Shown in pieces: positions 1-9,732 of a stretch of 64,000 bases of DNA. Origin of the DNA: Sphingomonas sp. Leaf407 (lineage in GTDB: Bacteria > Pseudomonadota > Alphaproteobacteria > Sphingomonadales > Sphingomonadaceae); contig NZ_LMQO01000002.1 of assembly GCF_001425385.1 (NCBI RefSeq), forward strand, positions 578,752 through 642,751, in the 5' to 3' direction. Both the position numbers and the translations under genes were made by a program. The notes below the pieces were generated by a model. That model was not told the origin of the DNA and ran no database searches. It worked only from the letters and a program-made list of their open reading frames with translations. Position 1 is the stretch's first letter; the number at the start of each line of letters is the position of its first letter.

Positions 1-244
1 GGCGGCGGTGCTCCTCGGCTATGGCTTCTGGCACCTGCGGCCGCTGCGCTGGCCGTTCGCGCTGCTCAACGCGCTGATGCTGGCGGCGGCGGTGCCGATC
101 GGCGGCCATTATGTCGTCGATCTGGTGGCCGGCATCCTCGCCGCCGCGATCGGCATCGTCGGCGGGCGCTGGATGGTCGATCAGGTCAGCCCCGCTTCCA
201 CCACCGCCATTTCGGCCCCGCCGACTGCAACACCCCGCGCCTGA
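1..244 (+). CDS. PAP2-family phosphatase, C-terminal fragment
   Basis: Only the last roughly 80 residues are present; the gene begins before the window, reading in frame from base 2. The fragment has two hydrophobic segments and the motif GGHYVVDLVAG, which matches the terminal PAP2 signature in which the His and Asp form part of the phosphatase site. The family dephosphorylates lipid phosphates such as undecaprenyl pyrophosphate or phosphatidate at the membrane. The tail after the last helix is short and Pro/Ala-rich. It converges with the ABC permease gene ending at 186, and the two coding regions overlap by about 59 bases. The substrate cannot be told from this fragment. Confidence 0.7.
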   Translation, partial: AAVLLGYGFWHLRPLRWPFALLNALMLAAAVPIGGHYVVDLVAGILAAAIGIVGGRWMVDQVSPASTTAISAPPTATPRA

Positions 245-1405
245 ACAGCCGCGCGCCCAGCGCGATCGTCAGCGTCACCCACAGCAACTGCCACGCGATC
301 GCGGCGAAATGTGGCCACAGCGCGCCATCGGTCGCGGCGCGGGCGGCCATGGCGAAGGGCGAGCTGAACGGGAAAAGCTGCGCGGCGGTCGCGATCCACG
401 TGCCGGGCTTGCCGACCGCCGAGAGCGCGAAGCCGAACATCGCCATCTGGAAGATGGTGATCGGGAGCGACAGCATCTGGATTTCGCGCGGGGTCGATGC
501 CTGTGCGCCGACCGTCAGGAATACCGATCCGAGCAGCATGTACGCCATGGTGAAATAGACGACGTAGAGCGCGGCGAAGGCGGGCAGGCCGATCGCAGGG
601 GCGATGCCGCTCAGCCCCTGCGCCATATCCTCGGGCAGCAGCGCGCCGACATTCGCCCCGATCGTCACCCAGAAGGCGAGGAACAGCACCGCCACGCCGA
701 ACATGCCGATCAGCTTGCCGAGGAACACCGATTCGAGCGGCACGGCGGCGGCAAGCACCTCGATCACCTTGTTCGAGCGTTCCTCCGCCATGGTGCCGAC
801 CGCCTGTCCCGCCAGCATCAGCGTGACGATGAACAGCGTGACGACCGAGAAGAAGCCCGCCGCGTTCTTGCCGCCCAGCGACGTCCCGCTGCGCGCGACG
901 CGGACGAAGGTCGGGCGGGTCAGCGGCGCGTCGGTCAGGCCGGGGCGGCTGCGCAGCGCCTGTTCGGCGAGGCCGGCGAGATAGTCGGCCGAGGTCGAGG
1001 TCTTGTTCGCGTGCAGCACGGTCGGCCGGTCGATCGTGCCGTAGAGGACGGCGGGCACGTCGATCTTCGGATCGGCGAGCAGCTTGCGCGCCTGCGCCAC
1101 CGGATCGGCCGACGGACTGAGCGTGAACAACGGGGGCGGTCCGCGTTCCTCGGGCAGCGCGGGGCGCAGGGTCGAATCGACCTGGCGCAACCGCGCGGCG
1201 TCGGCGGGGGCGGCGATGGCGTAGATGCGCACCTTGCCCTCGGTCCCGCCGCGTGCCGCCGACGCGCCGAGGCCGCCAACCGCGCCGAAGCCGACGAAGA
1301 ACAACGGTGCCAGCAGGAACACGAGGAACATCGGCGTCATGACGGTCGCGGTGAAATCGCGCCGCGCGATGGTCAGCGTCTGGCGGATCAGTTTGCGGGT
1401 GCCGC

Positions 1406-1409
<4 letters not shown>
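186..1409 (-). CDS. ABC-2 type transporter permease (NatB-like)
   Basis: A 407-residue membrane protein of an ABC exporter. A first transmembrane helix lies near residues 20-45 (FLVFLLAPLFFVGFGAV), followed by a large extracytoplasmic region and a cluster of about five helices in the C-terminal half, the layout of the NatB/ABC-2 family. I chose the ATG at 1409 because it gives MSGTRKLIRQ and overlaps the stop of the upstream ATPase gene as ATGA. A longer open frame reaches 1742 but lies wholly inside the ATPase gene. The two products should form one exporter, with the ATPase energising this permease. The substrate is unknown; NatAB-type systems export ions or small toxic compounds. Confidence 0.88.
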
Positions 1410-2344
<935 letters not shown>

Positions 2345-2406
2345 ACTGATCGCCCCCCTGCTCGCCGGGACTTTTGCCCGGTGCCGCAAGAGGGTAGCGG
2401 GGGTTG

Positions 2407-3483
2407 ATGCGCGAACACAAGGCCCCCCCCGCCGATATTGCCGCCGCCATCCGGGCGAAGGCGGCGGAGCTGGGCTTCGTCGCCTGCGGCATCGCGCGTG
2501 CCGATGCCGCGCCGCGCACCGCCGAGCGGCTGCGCCAGTGGCTGGACGAAGGGCGGCACGGATCGATGATCTGGATGGAGGAACGCGCGCACCAGCGCGG
2601 ATCGCCCGTCGCGCTGTGGAGCGAGGTGCGAAGCATCATCGCGCTCGGCATGAGCTATGCCCCGCTGGTCGATCCGCTGGCGCTGGAGGGGGTCGGCGAC
2701 CGCGGGCGCATCTCGGTCTATGCGCAGGGCGGCGATTATCATGACGTGGTCAAGAAGGCGCTGAAGGCACTGGGCCGCTGGCTGGCGCAGACGGCGGGCT
2801 GCGACCTCAAGGTGTTCGTCGATACCGCGCCGGTGATGGAAAAGCCGCTGGCGGAGGCGGCGGGGCTGGGCTGGCAGGGCAAGCACACCAACCTCGTCAG
2901 CCGGACCCACGGGAGCTGGCTGTTCCTCGGCGCGATCTATACCACGCTCGACCTGACGCCCGACCGGGCGGGGGCCGACACCTGCGGATCGTGCGATGCC
3001 TGCCAGCGGGCGTGCCCGACCGATGCGTTTCCAGCACCCTATCGGCTCGATGCGCGGCGGTGCATCTCGTATCTGACGATCGAACATGCCGGGCCGATCC
3101 CGCACGAGTTTCGCGTTGGCATCGGCAACCGCATCTATGGCTGCGACGATTGCCTCGCGGTGTGTCCGTGGAACAAGTTCGCCGATGCCGCCGCCGCCAA
3201 TCGCGCCTTCGCCGCGCGGGCGGAGTTCGCGGCACCACGGCTGGCCGATCTGCTCGACCTCGACGATGCGGGATTTCGCGAGGTGTTTCGCGGATCGCCG
3301 ATCAAGCGCATAGGCCGCGACCGGATGGTGCGCAACGCGCTGATCGCGGCGGGGAACAGCGGCGATGTGGCGCTGGTCCGGCCGGTGCGGGCGTTGCTGG
3401 ACGATGCCGACGCGGCGGTGGCGGAGGCGGCGCAGTGGGCGCTGGCGCGGCTGGAAGGTCAGGCGGCCACGGCATCGACATAG
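2407..3483 (+). CDS. queG: Epoxyqueuosine reductase QueG
   Basis: The 358-residue product catalyses the last step of queuosine synthesis, reducing epoxyqueuosine to queuosine in tRNA with a cobalamin and two 4Fe-4S clusters. The two ferredoxin-like Cys motifs are visible as [12 protein letters not shown] and CDDCLAVCP, followed by the HEAT-like C-terminal helices ([19 protein letters not shown]). The family Asp/Tyr region ([11 protein letters not shown]) is also present. A TTG lies one codon before the chosen ATG. queA is present elsewhere in the window (26418). The cobalamin need fits the presence of cobT, although that link is functional inference only. Confidence 0.95.
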   Translation: MREHKAPPADIAAAIRAKAAELGFVACGIARADAAPRTAERLRQWLDEGRHGSMIWMEERAHQRGSPVALWSEVRSIIALGMSYAPLVDPLALEGVGDRGRISVYAQGGDYHDVVKKALKALGRWLAQTAGCDLKVFVDTAPVMEKPLAEAAGLGWQGKHTNLVSRTHGSWLFLGAIYTTLDLTPDRAGADTCGSCDACQRACPTDAFPAPYRLDARRCISYLTIEHAGPIPHEFRVGIGNRIYGCDDCLAVCPWNKFADAAAANRAFAARAEFAAPRLADLLDLDDAGFREVFRGSPIKRIGRDRMVRNALIAAGNSGDVALVRPVRALLDDADAAVAEAAQWALARLEGQAATAST

Positions 3484-4034
3484 TCATTGCCGCCGGCATC
3501 GCGGACGATCTCGTTCAGCCGGCACCCGGCGTCGGCGAGCAGCGCGCGATACCGTGCTTCGCCCAGCGACTGCGATGGTTGACCGGTCAGGCTGTCGGTC
3601 CAGCGGCAGGCCATGCGCGGCGCGGTGAACAGCAACCGTCCGCCGGGCAACAGCGCACGGCCGATCCGGTAAATCGCGGCCTGCTGCGCCGCTTCGGGCA
3701 AAAGGAACAGGACGCCGATCATCACGATCGCGTCGAAGCGGCGGTCGAAGAAGCGGCTGTCCTGCACGGTTTCGCAGGCAGCGCCGGCATGGCGCACCTG
3801 TGCGCGGAACCGGGCGAGCATCGTCGGCGACGGATCGATGCCGTACAGCGCGAACCCCGCATCGGCGAGCGTCGTGGCCACCGGCATGCCAGTGCCGCAG
3901 CCGATGTCGAGCACGCTGCCACCGGGCGGCAGGTGGCGCGACTAGTGGCGCACGATCTCGGCACCGACCCCCGAGCGGACGGCCGCGAAGTCCGGCGCGA
4001 CCGCTTCCCAGCCGAGCGACGGGTCGCCGGTCAC
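3459..4034 (-). pseudogene. SAM-dependent methyltransferase broken by an in-frame amber codon
   Basis: Reading from a GTG at 4034, which has a GGCAGGG element just upstream, gives 30 plausible methyltransferase residues (WEAVAPDFAAVRS...), then TAG at 3944-3942, then an intact frame to 3459. The downstream part has SAM motif I (LDIGCGTGMPVA), the acidic end of strand 2 (YGIDPS) and a later LLPGGRLLF segment. A single G-to-A change of a Trp codon would explain the stop. A restart at the GTG at 3914 would begin right at motif I and lose the preceding helix, so it is unlikely to be functional. The gene follows the 4045-4263 gene with about ten bases between them. A sequencing error cannot be excluded. 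Confidence 0.75.
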
Positions 4035-4044
4035 GCCCTGCCGG

Positions 4045-4263
4045 TCAGGTGCGCTCGACCCGCCGCGCCTTGATCGCGCGCCATGCCGGGTCGGCGCGGT
4101 CGTTGCGGACGACGATCGCCTCGACCTCCTCGAACGCTTCGATGTCCAGCGCTTCGGCGACGCTCACCGGGAAATAGCAATTCTCGTCGGTATCCTTGCG
4201 GACGCCGAACGCGCCCTTGCCTTCAAGACTGGAGGTGATGATGCAGTGGATGACTTCGGCCAC
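4045..4263 (-). CDS. Small conserved-looking hypothetical protein
   Basis: A 72-residue soluble protein that begins MAEVIHCIITSSLEGKGAFG, with a GTG start. It contains a Gly-Val-Arg-Lys turn and alternating hydrophobic residues that suggest a small beta fold (CYFPVSVAEAL, EEVEAIVVRND), and it ends in a basic tail. I do not recognise the family. Its composition and codon use match the neighbouring genes, and it sits directly upstream of, and probably co-transcribed with, the broken methyltransferase gene. There are no membrane segments, signal peptide or metal motif. Confidence 0.6.
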   Translation of the reverse strand: MAEVIHCIITSSLEGKGAFGVRKDTDENCYFPVSVAEALDIEAFEEVEAIVVRNDRADPAWRAIKARRVERT

Positions 4264-4358
4264 GGTACAGGAGTCCTTGGGGTAAGTAGATAAAATGAGA
4301 CTGGATGGTAGCTATCCGCCTCCTGCCTAGGGCGGGTGGCGGTGGCGGGCAAGGGGCG

Positions 4359-4709
4359 TCAGCGGCCGGCCTTGCGCTCGCGACCCTGCGCGCGCCGGGC
4401 GTCGACCAGTCCGCGCAGGCCGAGCAACGCCGTGGTTTGCTGCGGGCCGATCCCGGCGGACAGGCCGCCCGAGGTGCGACCGATCGCGCCGGCCTGCGCG
4501 CGCAGTTCGCGGCCCTCGCGCCGGGTGAGTTCGCCGCGCCGTACGCCGTCGCGGATCGAGCGATCGATCCCGCGCGCCTCGCGCGATCGGGCGAAGGCAT
4601 CGGGATCGAGCTGCCGGGGGGCGGGCCGCGCGACGCTGCGCCCCCCGTCCCAGATTTGTGCCATGGCTGGCGTGGCGACGATCAGCAGCGGCAACAGGAT
4701 GAGGCGCAT
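4359..4709 (-). CDS. Secreted hypothetical protein with basic repeat-like helix
   Basis: A 116-residue protein with a clear signal peptide (MRLILLPLLIVATPAMAQ) cleaved after AMA. The mature part is polar and Arg-rich, with the segment GVRRGELTRREGRELRAQ, a motif I associate with small periplasmic proteins of sphingomonads. It is divergent from the glycosyltransferase gene at 4811. The function is unknown and no enzymatic motif is visible. Confidence 0.6.
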   Translation of the reverse strand: MRLILLPLLIVATPAMAQIWDGGRSVARPAPRQLDPDAFARSREARGIDRSIRDGVRRGELTRREGRELRAQAGAIGRTSGGLSAGIGPQQTTALLGLRGLVDARRAQGRERKAGR

Positions 4710-4810
4710 CGGCGGTTCCTACGGTGGAGGCGATACCCTAACCGCGTGGTGCGGCGATGCAATCGCCACCCGCTTTTCCTGTCGCGCGCCATAGGGTAAC
4801 GCGGACGCCT

Positions 4811-5830
4811 ATGAACCGTCCCGCGCTCTCCGTCGTCGTCCCCTGCTATAACGAGGCCGCCTGTCTCGACGTGCTGCATGCGCGCGTGTCGGCGGCGGTG
4901 CGCGCGGTCGTCGGCGACGATCACGAGATCGTGCTGGTGAACGACGGATCGCGCGACCAGAGCTGGGCGGTGATGGAGCGACTCGCCGCCGTCGATCCCC
5001 GGCTGGTGGCGATCAACCTGTCGCGCAACCACGGCCATCAACTGGCGCTGACCGCCGGGCTTGACCTGTGCGCGGGCGAGCGCATCCTCATCATCGACGC
5101 CGACTTGCAGGACCCGCCCGAACTGCTCGGCGAGATGCTTAGCGTCATGGACGCGCAGGGGGCCGACGTCGTCTATGCCGTGCGGCGCAAGCGCGAGGGC
5201 GAGACGTTCTTCAAGAAGCTGACCGCATCCGCCTTCTACCGCGTGCTCGACCGCGTGACCGATACGCCGATCCCGCTCGACACCGGCGATTTCCGGCTGA
5301 TGAGCAGGCGGGCGCTCGATGCGCTGCTGTCGCTGCCCGAACAGGCACGCTTCATTCGCGGGATGGTGGCGTGGGTCGGCTTCCGGCAGGTGCCGTTTCC
5401 CTATGATCGCGACGAGCGGCTGGCGGGCGAGAGCAAATATCCGCTGGGCAAGATGATCCGCTTCGCGCTGGATGCGGTGACGGGGTTTTCCACCGCGCCG
5501 CTCCGGCTCGCCAGCCATCTCGGGCTGGTGCTGACCGGGCTGTCGCTGTTGCTGTTCGCCTATATCGCTGTCGGCTGGCTGTCTGGCAGCGCGGTGCAGG
5601 GGTGGACCTCGACGATGCTGGTCGTCGTGTTCCTCGGCGCGGCGCAGATGTTCGTGCTGGGGATGATCGGCGAATATCTCGGGCGGCTGTACGTCGAATC
5701 GAAGCGACGGCCGCTGTATCTGGTCGCCGACGTCGCCGGACCGGTGCGCGGGCGGGCGAGTCTCGGCTATCGCGCCGGCGATCATGGCGAGGTGACGGTG
5801 GCGCCGGTGTTGCCCGATCAGGGCGCTTAG
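4811..5830 (+). CDS. GtrB/DPM1-like family 2 glycosyltransferase
   Basis: A 339-residue inner-membrane glycosyltransferase. The N-terminal GT-A domain begins LSVVVPCYNEAA, with the nucleotide-binding NDGSRD and the metal-binding DADLQDPPE. Two helices follow near residues 235-260 and 275-300, then the typical tail IGEYLGRLYVESKRRP. This layout belongs to polyprenyl-phosphate sugar transferases (GtrB, ArnC, dolichol-phosphate mannose synthase type), which load one sugar onto undecaprenyl phosphate on the cytoplasmic face for later modification of lipopolysaccharide or another envelope glycan. No flippase or GT-C partner is adjacent, so the acceptor is unknown. Confidence 0.9.
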   Translation: MNRPALSVVVPCYNEAACLDVLHARVSAAVRAVVGDDHEIVLVNDGSRDQSWAVMERLAAVDPRLVAINLSRNHGHQLALTAGLDLCAGERILIIDADLQDPPELLGEMLSVMDAQGADVVYAVRRKREGETFFKKLTASAFYRVLDRVTDTPIPLDTGDFRLMSRRALDALLSLPEQARFIRGMVAWVGFRQVPFPYDRDERLAGESKYPLGKMIRFALDAVTGFSTAPLRLASHLGLVLTGLSLLLFAYIAVGWLSGSAVQGWTSTMLVVVFLGAAQMFVLGMIGEYLGRLYVESKRRPLYLVADVAGPVRGRASLGYRAGDHGEVTVAPVLPDQGA

Positions 5831-5837
5831 GAGTCGT

Positions 5838-6060
5838 TTTCACGCGAAGGCGCGGAGGCGCTAAGAAGTAGAAGGAATGGTTCGCGCGGAGGTGCGGAGG
5901 CGCGGAGGGGTTGTGCTTGTAGGTGCGTCTGCCGCGTCAGCGGCCTTATCGTTCTCATGGAGGATGAAAGGCGGCTTTGCCGCATGCGCAACCCCTCTGC
6001 GCCTCCGCGCCTCTGCGCGATCAACCCTTCTTCTTCGTGCCTTCGCGCCTTCGCGTGAAA
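5838..6060. repeat. 223-bp nested-palindrome element, copy 1
   Basis: The ends are a perfect 16-base inverted repeat (TTTCACGCGAAGGCGC at 5838-5853 and its complement at 6045-6060). Inside lie further inverted arms (GCGCGGAGGTGCGGAGG against CCTCTGCGCCTCCGCG) around a centre containing CTGCCGCGTCAGCGGCC. A structurally matching element of nearly the same length lies at 30958-31176. It has no coding content. It fills the space between the converging glycosyltransferase and hydroxylase genes and could form a long hairpin when transcribed. Confidence 0.75.
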
Positions 6061-6067
6061 CCGACTC

Positions 6068-6751
6068 TCAAACCTCGGCCCACCGCCGCAGCAGGTTGTG
6101 ATACACGCCGGTCAGTTCGATCACCGAGCGGTCGCCGTGGCCGAGCTGGCCGACGAGCCGCTGGATCGCACGGTCCATGTCGAACAGGATGCGGCGCTCG
6201 CCGTCGCCGCGCACCATCGACTGGACCCAGAAGAACGACGCCACCCGTGCGCCCGCCGTCACCGGTTCGACGCGGTGGAGCGACGAGGCGGGATACAGCA
6301 CCAGATGCCCGGCGGGCAGCTTCACCGATTGCGTGCCGAACAGGTCCTCGATCACCAACTCGCCGCCTTCGTAGCTGTCGGGATCGGACAGGAACAGCGT
6401 CGCCGACAGGTCGCTGCGGATGCGGAAGTCCGAGCCGCGCTGGATGCGCACCGCATTGTCGACATGCGCCCCGAACGCCTGACCCCCGGCATAGCGGTTG
6501 AACAGCGGCGGAAAGACCTTCGCCGGCAGCGCGGCGGCGACGAACAGCGGATTGGCTCCCAGCGCATCGAGCACCCGCCCGCCGCCCTCGCGCGCCGCCG
6601 CCGATCCCTCGACCAGTTGCGCGTTGCGCTTGGCCAGCGCCGATTGCGGGCCGGAGGTGACGTTGCCGTCGATCCACTCGCCACCGTCGATCAGGGCGCG
6701 CAGGCCGGCGACCTGATCGGGGGTCAGCACGTCGGGAATGGCGATCAGCAT
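6068..6751 (-). CDS. piuC: PKHD-type Fe(II)/2-oxoglutarate hydroxylase (PiuC/YbiX family)
   Basis: A 227-residue dioxygenase-like protein. The iron facial triad is visible as the HxD of [10 protein letters not shown] and a distal His in SSLHRVEPV, followed by the 2-oxoglutarate-binding Arg (GARVASFF). I chose the ATG at 6751; an open frame continues to 7324 but overlaps the receptor gene. It lies downstream of, and on the same strand as, a catecholate-type TonB-dependent receptor, the pairing known for fiu-ybiX in Escherichia coli and piuA-piuC in Pseudomonas. The substrate of this family is not established; a role in handling iron-siderophore complexes is usually inferred. Confidence 0.92.
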   Translation of the reverse strand: MLIAIPDVLTPDQVAGLRALIDGGEWIDGNVTSGPQSALAKRNAQLVEGSAAAREGGGRVLDALGANPLFVAAALPAKVFPPLFNRYAGGQAFGAHVDNAVRIQRGSDFRIRSDLSATLFLSDPDSYEGGELVIEDLFGTQSVKLPAGHLVLYPASSLHRVEPVTAGARVASFFWVQSMVRGDGERRILFDMDRAIQRLVGQLGHGDRSVIELTGVYHNLLRRWAEV

Positions 6752-6837
6752 GGGCGGTGGTCCATCAACCGAAAAATGCCCGTTCCCGGTGGCGGCACCG
6801 GGAACGGGCAGGAAATCCGACCGGCGGGGGTGCGCGG

Positions 6838-9261
6838 TCAGAAGCTCTTGAACACGCTCAGCACCGCCTGTCGCCGGTCGCCGGGCATCGCCCAGCCGCC
6901 GGTGACGACGCCGGTCGTCGCGTTGATGTTGTTGCGCACGCCGGTCAGATAGCGTTCGTCGGTCAGGTTCTGGACGTTGAGCTGCAGGCTCCAGCCCTGA
7001 CCGATCGTGTAGCCGAGATAGGCGCGGTGGATCAGATAATCCTCCGCCTTCAGCGCATTGGCGTTGGCAAGGTTCGGGACATAGGTGGTGAAGCTGCCCT
7101 GATAGGTCAGGCCGTACCCGATCTCGAGGCCGAACGGCAGGCGATAGGTCGTGAACAGGCTGCCCGAATGGTCGGGGGTCTGCACCAGCTTCGCGCCGGC
7201 TTGCGGATCGGGATTGGCGACGGAGTTGCCGCAGCCGATGCTGCCGGGGCGGGCGAGGCAGAAGTCGCTGACCGACTGGCGTACCTCGCTGTCGAGATAG
7301 GTGTAGTTGGCGAACACCGTCCATGCCGGGGTGATCGTGCCCGAGACGCCGAGCGCGATCCCGTCGACCCGGCTCTTGCCGTCGAGGACCTGGACGGTCG
7401 GCAGCGCGGGATCGTTCGAGGGGATGCGGTAATTGGTGCGTTCGTTGCGGAACACCGCCGCCGTCAGTTCGAGCTTGCCGTTCAGCAGCCCGGCCTTGAT
7501 CCCGGCTTCGTAGTTCTTCGCGGTTTCGGGAGCGACGTCGCAGGTGTTCGTCACGACCGTGCCCGACACCGCGACGCAGCCGCCGCGCACGCTGATCGAC
7601 GACGGCGTGCGCGCATTGCCATAGCCGGCGTAGACGCTGACCCGCTCGACCGGGTGGAACACCGCACCTACGCGGTAGCTGAACAGCGTTTCGTCGTTGA
7701 CCTGCCGCGCCTGAAGCGCCGCCGCCGGCTGGGCCACGCCCGGCGCGAGCGTCAGCAGCGGCAGCGCCTGGAACACCGAGCGTTGATGCTCCCAGCGCAC
7801 CCCGCCGTTCAGTTCGAACATCCGGCCGAGTTCGAGCGTGTCGAACGCATAGACGGCGACGTTGCGCGACGTGCCGCGCGATTTCGCGGTGGTGACGAAG
7901 TTGATCGGCCCGCGATAGACCGTGTCGGGGTTGACGATCGCGAGCAGCGGCAGCGGCGTCGTCGCCGATCCGTCGGCGTTGCGGAGCAGCGACCCACTGG
8001 TGATCGCATAATCCTCGATCATGCCGCTGACGCCGATGTTGGCGACGTTGCGGATGCCACCGCGCGCGCCGTGTTCGAGGCGCAGGTCGGTCTGGTTGAC
8101 CAGCAACTGGTTCTCCTGATCGCGCACCAGCCCGCGCGGGCCGCTGGGCAGCCAGTTGCCCGGCGTCACCCCTGCCGGACAGGCGAGGCCCGCCGGGTTG
8201 GTCGCGCTGGTCGCAACCGGCTGGCGGTTGTTCGACAGGCAGAAGGTGCCCTGCGGCGCGCTGGTTACGGTATCCTGGCCGACGCGCTGCCAGCGGGTGA
8301 GGTTGCGCACCGACACATGGGCATCGACCGCATGGGCGAAGGTGGCGGTGAAGCGGTCGACCGTCGTCTGCTGCCGGTCGAGGTTGCGATAGCCGTAATA
8401 ATCGCTGCGATCGGTGCCGGGCAGGAAGCCGCGAATCGTGCCGTTGTCAAAATAGGGCAGGCCGTACAGCGGCGTATTGTCGTCGCGCTGGTGGACATAG
8501 GCGAGTGTCAGGCTGGTCGGCGTGCCGAGCCCGATCGTGACCGAGGGGGCGACGCCCCAGCGTTCGAACTTCTCGACGTCGCGGCCGGGCACGTCGTTAT
8601 GGTGATAGGCGGCGTTCAGCCGCACGCCGACCGTGTCGGTGATACGGCGGTTGGCGTCGATCGCGCCGCGATAATAGCGATCGGTGCCGACCGAGCCCTG
8701 CACGATCGTCAGGTCGTCGCCGCCCGGCGTCTTGCTGACGAGGTTGATCGTGCCGCCGACCGATCCCGATCCGTTGAACACCGAATTGGCGCCGTTGTAG
8801 ACCTCGATCTGTTGCAGGTTGAACGGATCGGTCCGGCTGTATTGCGCGCTATCGCGAATGCCGTCGACGGTGATGTCGTTGTTCGCCGAAAAGCCGCGCA
8901 GGTTGATCGAATCGCCATAGCCGCCGCCGCCTTCGCCCGCGCCGAAGGTGATGCCGGGCACGGTCTGGAGGATGTCGCGCAGCGTCTGGAGGTTCTGCTT
9001 GCGGATCACCTGATCCGATACGACGGTGATCGTCTGCGGCGTGTCGATCAGTTCGGCGGTCGCCTTCGGGCTTTCGAGCGTCTTGGTGCGCTTGCCTTCG
9101 ACGAGGATCGTCTGCGGATCATTGTCGGTCGCATCGGCGCGGGCGGCGGGCGCGGCGGTGTCGCGCGGGGCGGCCATGGCCGGGGCCGAGGCGATAAAGC
9201 CCACGCAGGCGAGCGCGAGGAAGGCCGGCGAGGTGCTGCCGGTAGTATGGGTGTCGGTCAC
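6838..9261 (-). CDS. TonB-dependent catecholate siderophore receptor (Fiu-like)
   Basis: An 807-residue outer-membrane receptor that starts at GTG 9261. A signal-type hydrophobic segment ends APAMAA. A plug domain follows ([17 protein letters not shown], then [19 protein letters not shown] and [17 protein letters not shown]), and then a beta-barrel that ends in the canonical C-terminal phenylalanine (AVLSVFKSF). The plug sequence fits the siderophore-receptor subfamily (Fiu/CirA/FhuA type) rather than the carbohydrate receptors also common in sphingomonads. It should import ferric siderophore with TonB-ExbBD, which are not in the window. The piuC gene follows, supporting a catecholate substrate. 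A possible Fur site lies upstream. Confidence 0.93.
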   Translation of the reverse strand: MTDTHTTGSTSPAFLALACVGFIASAPAMAAPRDTAAPAARADATDNDPQTILVEGKRTKTLESPKATAELIDTPQTITVVSDQVIRKQNLQTLRDILQTVPGITFGAGEGGGGYGDSINLRGFSANNDITVDGIRDSAQYSRTDPFNLQQIEVYNGANSVFNGSGSVGGTINLVSKTPGGDDLTIVQGSVGTDRYYRGAIDANRRITDTVGVRLNAAYHHNDVPGRDVEKFERWGVAPSVTIGLGTPTSLTLAYVHQRDDNTPLYGLPYFDNGTIRGFLPGTDRSDYYGYRNLDRQQTTVDRFTATFAHAVDAHVSVRNLTRWQRVGQDTVTSAPQGTFCLSNNRQPVATSATNPAGLACPAGVTPGNWLPSGPRGLVRDQENQLLVNQTDLRLEHGARGGIRNVANIGVSGMIEDYAITSGSLLRNADGSATTPLPLLAIVNPDTVYRGPINFVTTAKSRGTSRNVAVYAFDTLELGRMFELNGGVRWEHQRSVFQALPLLTLAPGVAQPAAALQARQVNDETLFSYRVGAVFHPVERVSVYAGYGNARTPSSISVRGGCVAVSGTVVTNTCDVAPETAKNYEAGIKAGLLNGKLELTAAVFRNERTNYRIPSNDPALPTVQVLDGKSRVDGIALGVSGTITPAWTVFANYTYLDSEVRQSVSDFCLARPGSIGCGNSVANPDPQAGAKLVQTPDHSGSLFTTYRLPFGLEIGYGLTYQGSFTTYVPNLANANALKAEDYLIHRAYLGYTIGQGWSLQLNVQNLTDERYLTGVRNNINATTGVVTGGWAMPGDRRQAVLSVFKSF

Positions 9262-9304
9262 GAAAATCCCCTTTCGATGCCGACGCCGCTATTGCGATGC
9301 GTTC

Positions 9305-9340
9305 GCAGAGTCAATGCTAATGCGAGTGGCTTTCATGTTT
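9305..9340 (-). promoter_or_regulatory. Possible Fur/iron-responsive operator
   Basis: Just upstream of the receptor start, the stretch around 9311-9335 has overlapping hexamer-like copies (AATGCTAATGCGAG) that resemble alphaproteobacterial Fur sites. This assignment rests on the gene function and a loose motif match only. Confidence 0.35.
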
Positions 9341-9369
9341 GTCGCAGGATTGTCGTAGAACTGCCCGTC

Positions 9370-9474
9370 GTCACCCCGGACTTGTTCCGGGGTCCACCGC
9401 GTCGCGAACGGTTCGTGTCGTGATGGAGCGCATCGCGTGAGGACAGGTGGACCCCGGAACAGGTCCGGGGTGAC
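9370..9474. repeat. Palindromic intergenic repeat with 29-base arms
   Basis: Left arm 9370-9398 begins GTCACCCCGGACTTGTTC; right arm 9446-9474 is its reverse complement with one mismatch. Each arm also folds on itself (CCCCGGA...TCCGGGG). It lies between the end of the ribbon-helix-helix gene and the promoter region of the receptor, so it may act as a transcript barrier. Repeats of this style are common in sphingomonad genomes, from general knowledge. Confidence 0.75.
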
Positions 9475-9480
9475 GAGTGG

Positions 9481-9732
9481 TCAGTTCGCCGCCACCGCCG
9501 CCAGCAACCACGACCGGATCGCACTCGCGAGGTTCGGCGGATCGGCACTTTCGATGCGCGCGGCGTCGATCGCCGCGACCAGCGCCGACAGCGGCAGCGC
9601 ATGGGACCGCGCCTGCGCTTCCAGCGCCGCCCAGAAACCGGGTTCGAGGCTGATCGAGGTGGCGTGGCCGGCGATGGTGATCGACCGCTTCACCGGCCCG
9701 CGAAAGCCGCCGGGCGGGGCGGCGACCTTCAC
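9481..9732 (-). CDS. Ribbon-helix-helix domain protein
   Basis: An 83-residue protein whose core, [20 protein letters not shown] followed by two amphipathic helices, fits the RHH_4-type ribbon-helix-helix family found in alphaproteobacteria. The basic beta strand would contact DNA and the helices would dimerise. I chose the GTG at 9732 because it overlaps the cobT stop as GTGA and gives a protein of the expected family length; the open frame continues to 9819 inside cobT. No toxin gene is adjacent, so this is not an obvious antitoxin. Its target genes are unknown. Confidence 0.8.
   Translation of the reverse strand: MKVAAPPGGFRGPVKRSITIAGHATSISLEPGFWAALEAQARSHALPLSALVAAIDAARIESADPPNLASAIRSWLLAAVAAN

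Noticed and set aside
6757..9423. 888-codon open frame on the plus strand across the receptor gene
   Set aside because: It is antisense to a clear TonB-dependent receptor, is dominated by Arg, Gly, Ala and Asp, and has no domain. GC-rich codon bias on one strand keeps the opposite frame open.
9481..9732. Antitoxin of a toxin-antitoxin pair
   Set aside because: Ribbon-helix-helix fold, but no small toxin gene is adjacent; the neighbours are cobT and a repeat.
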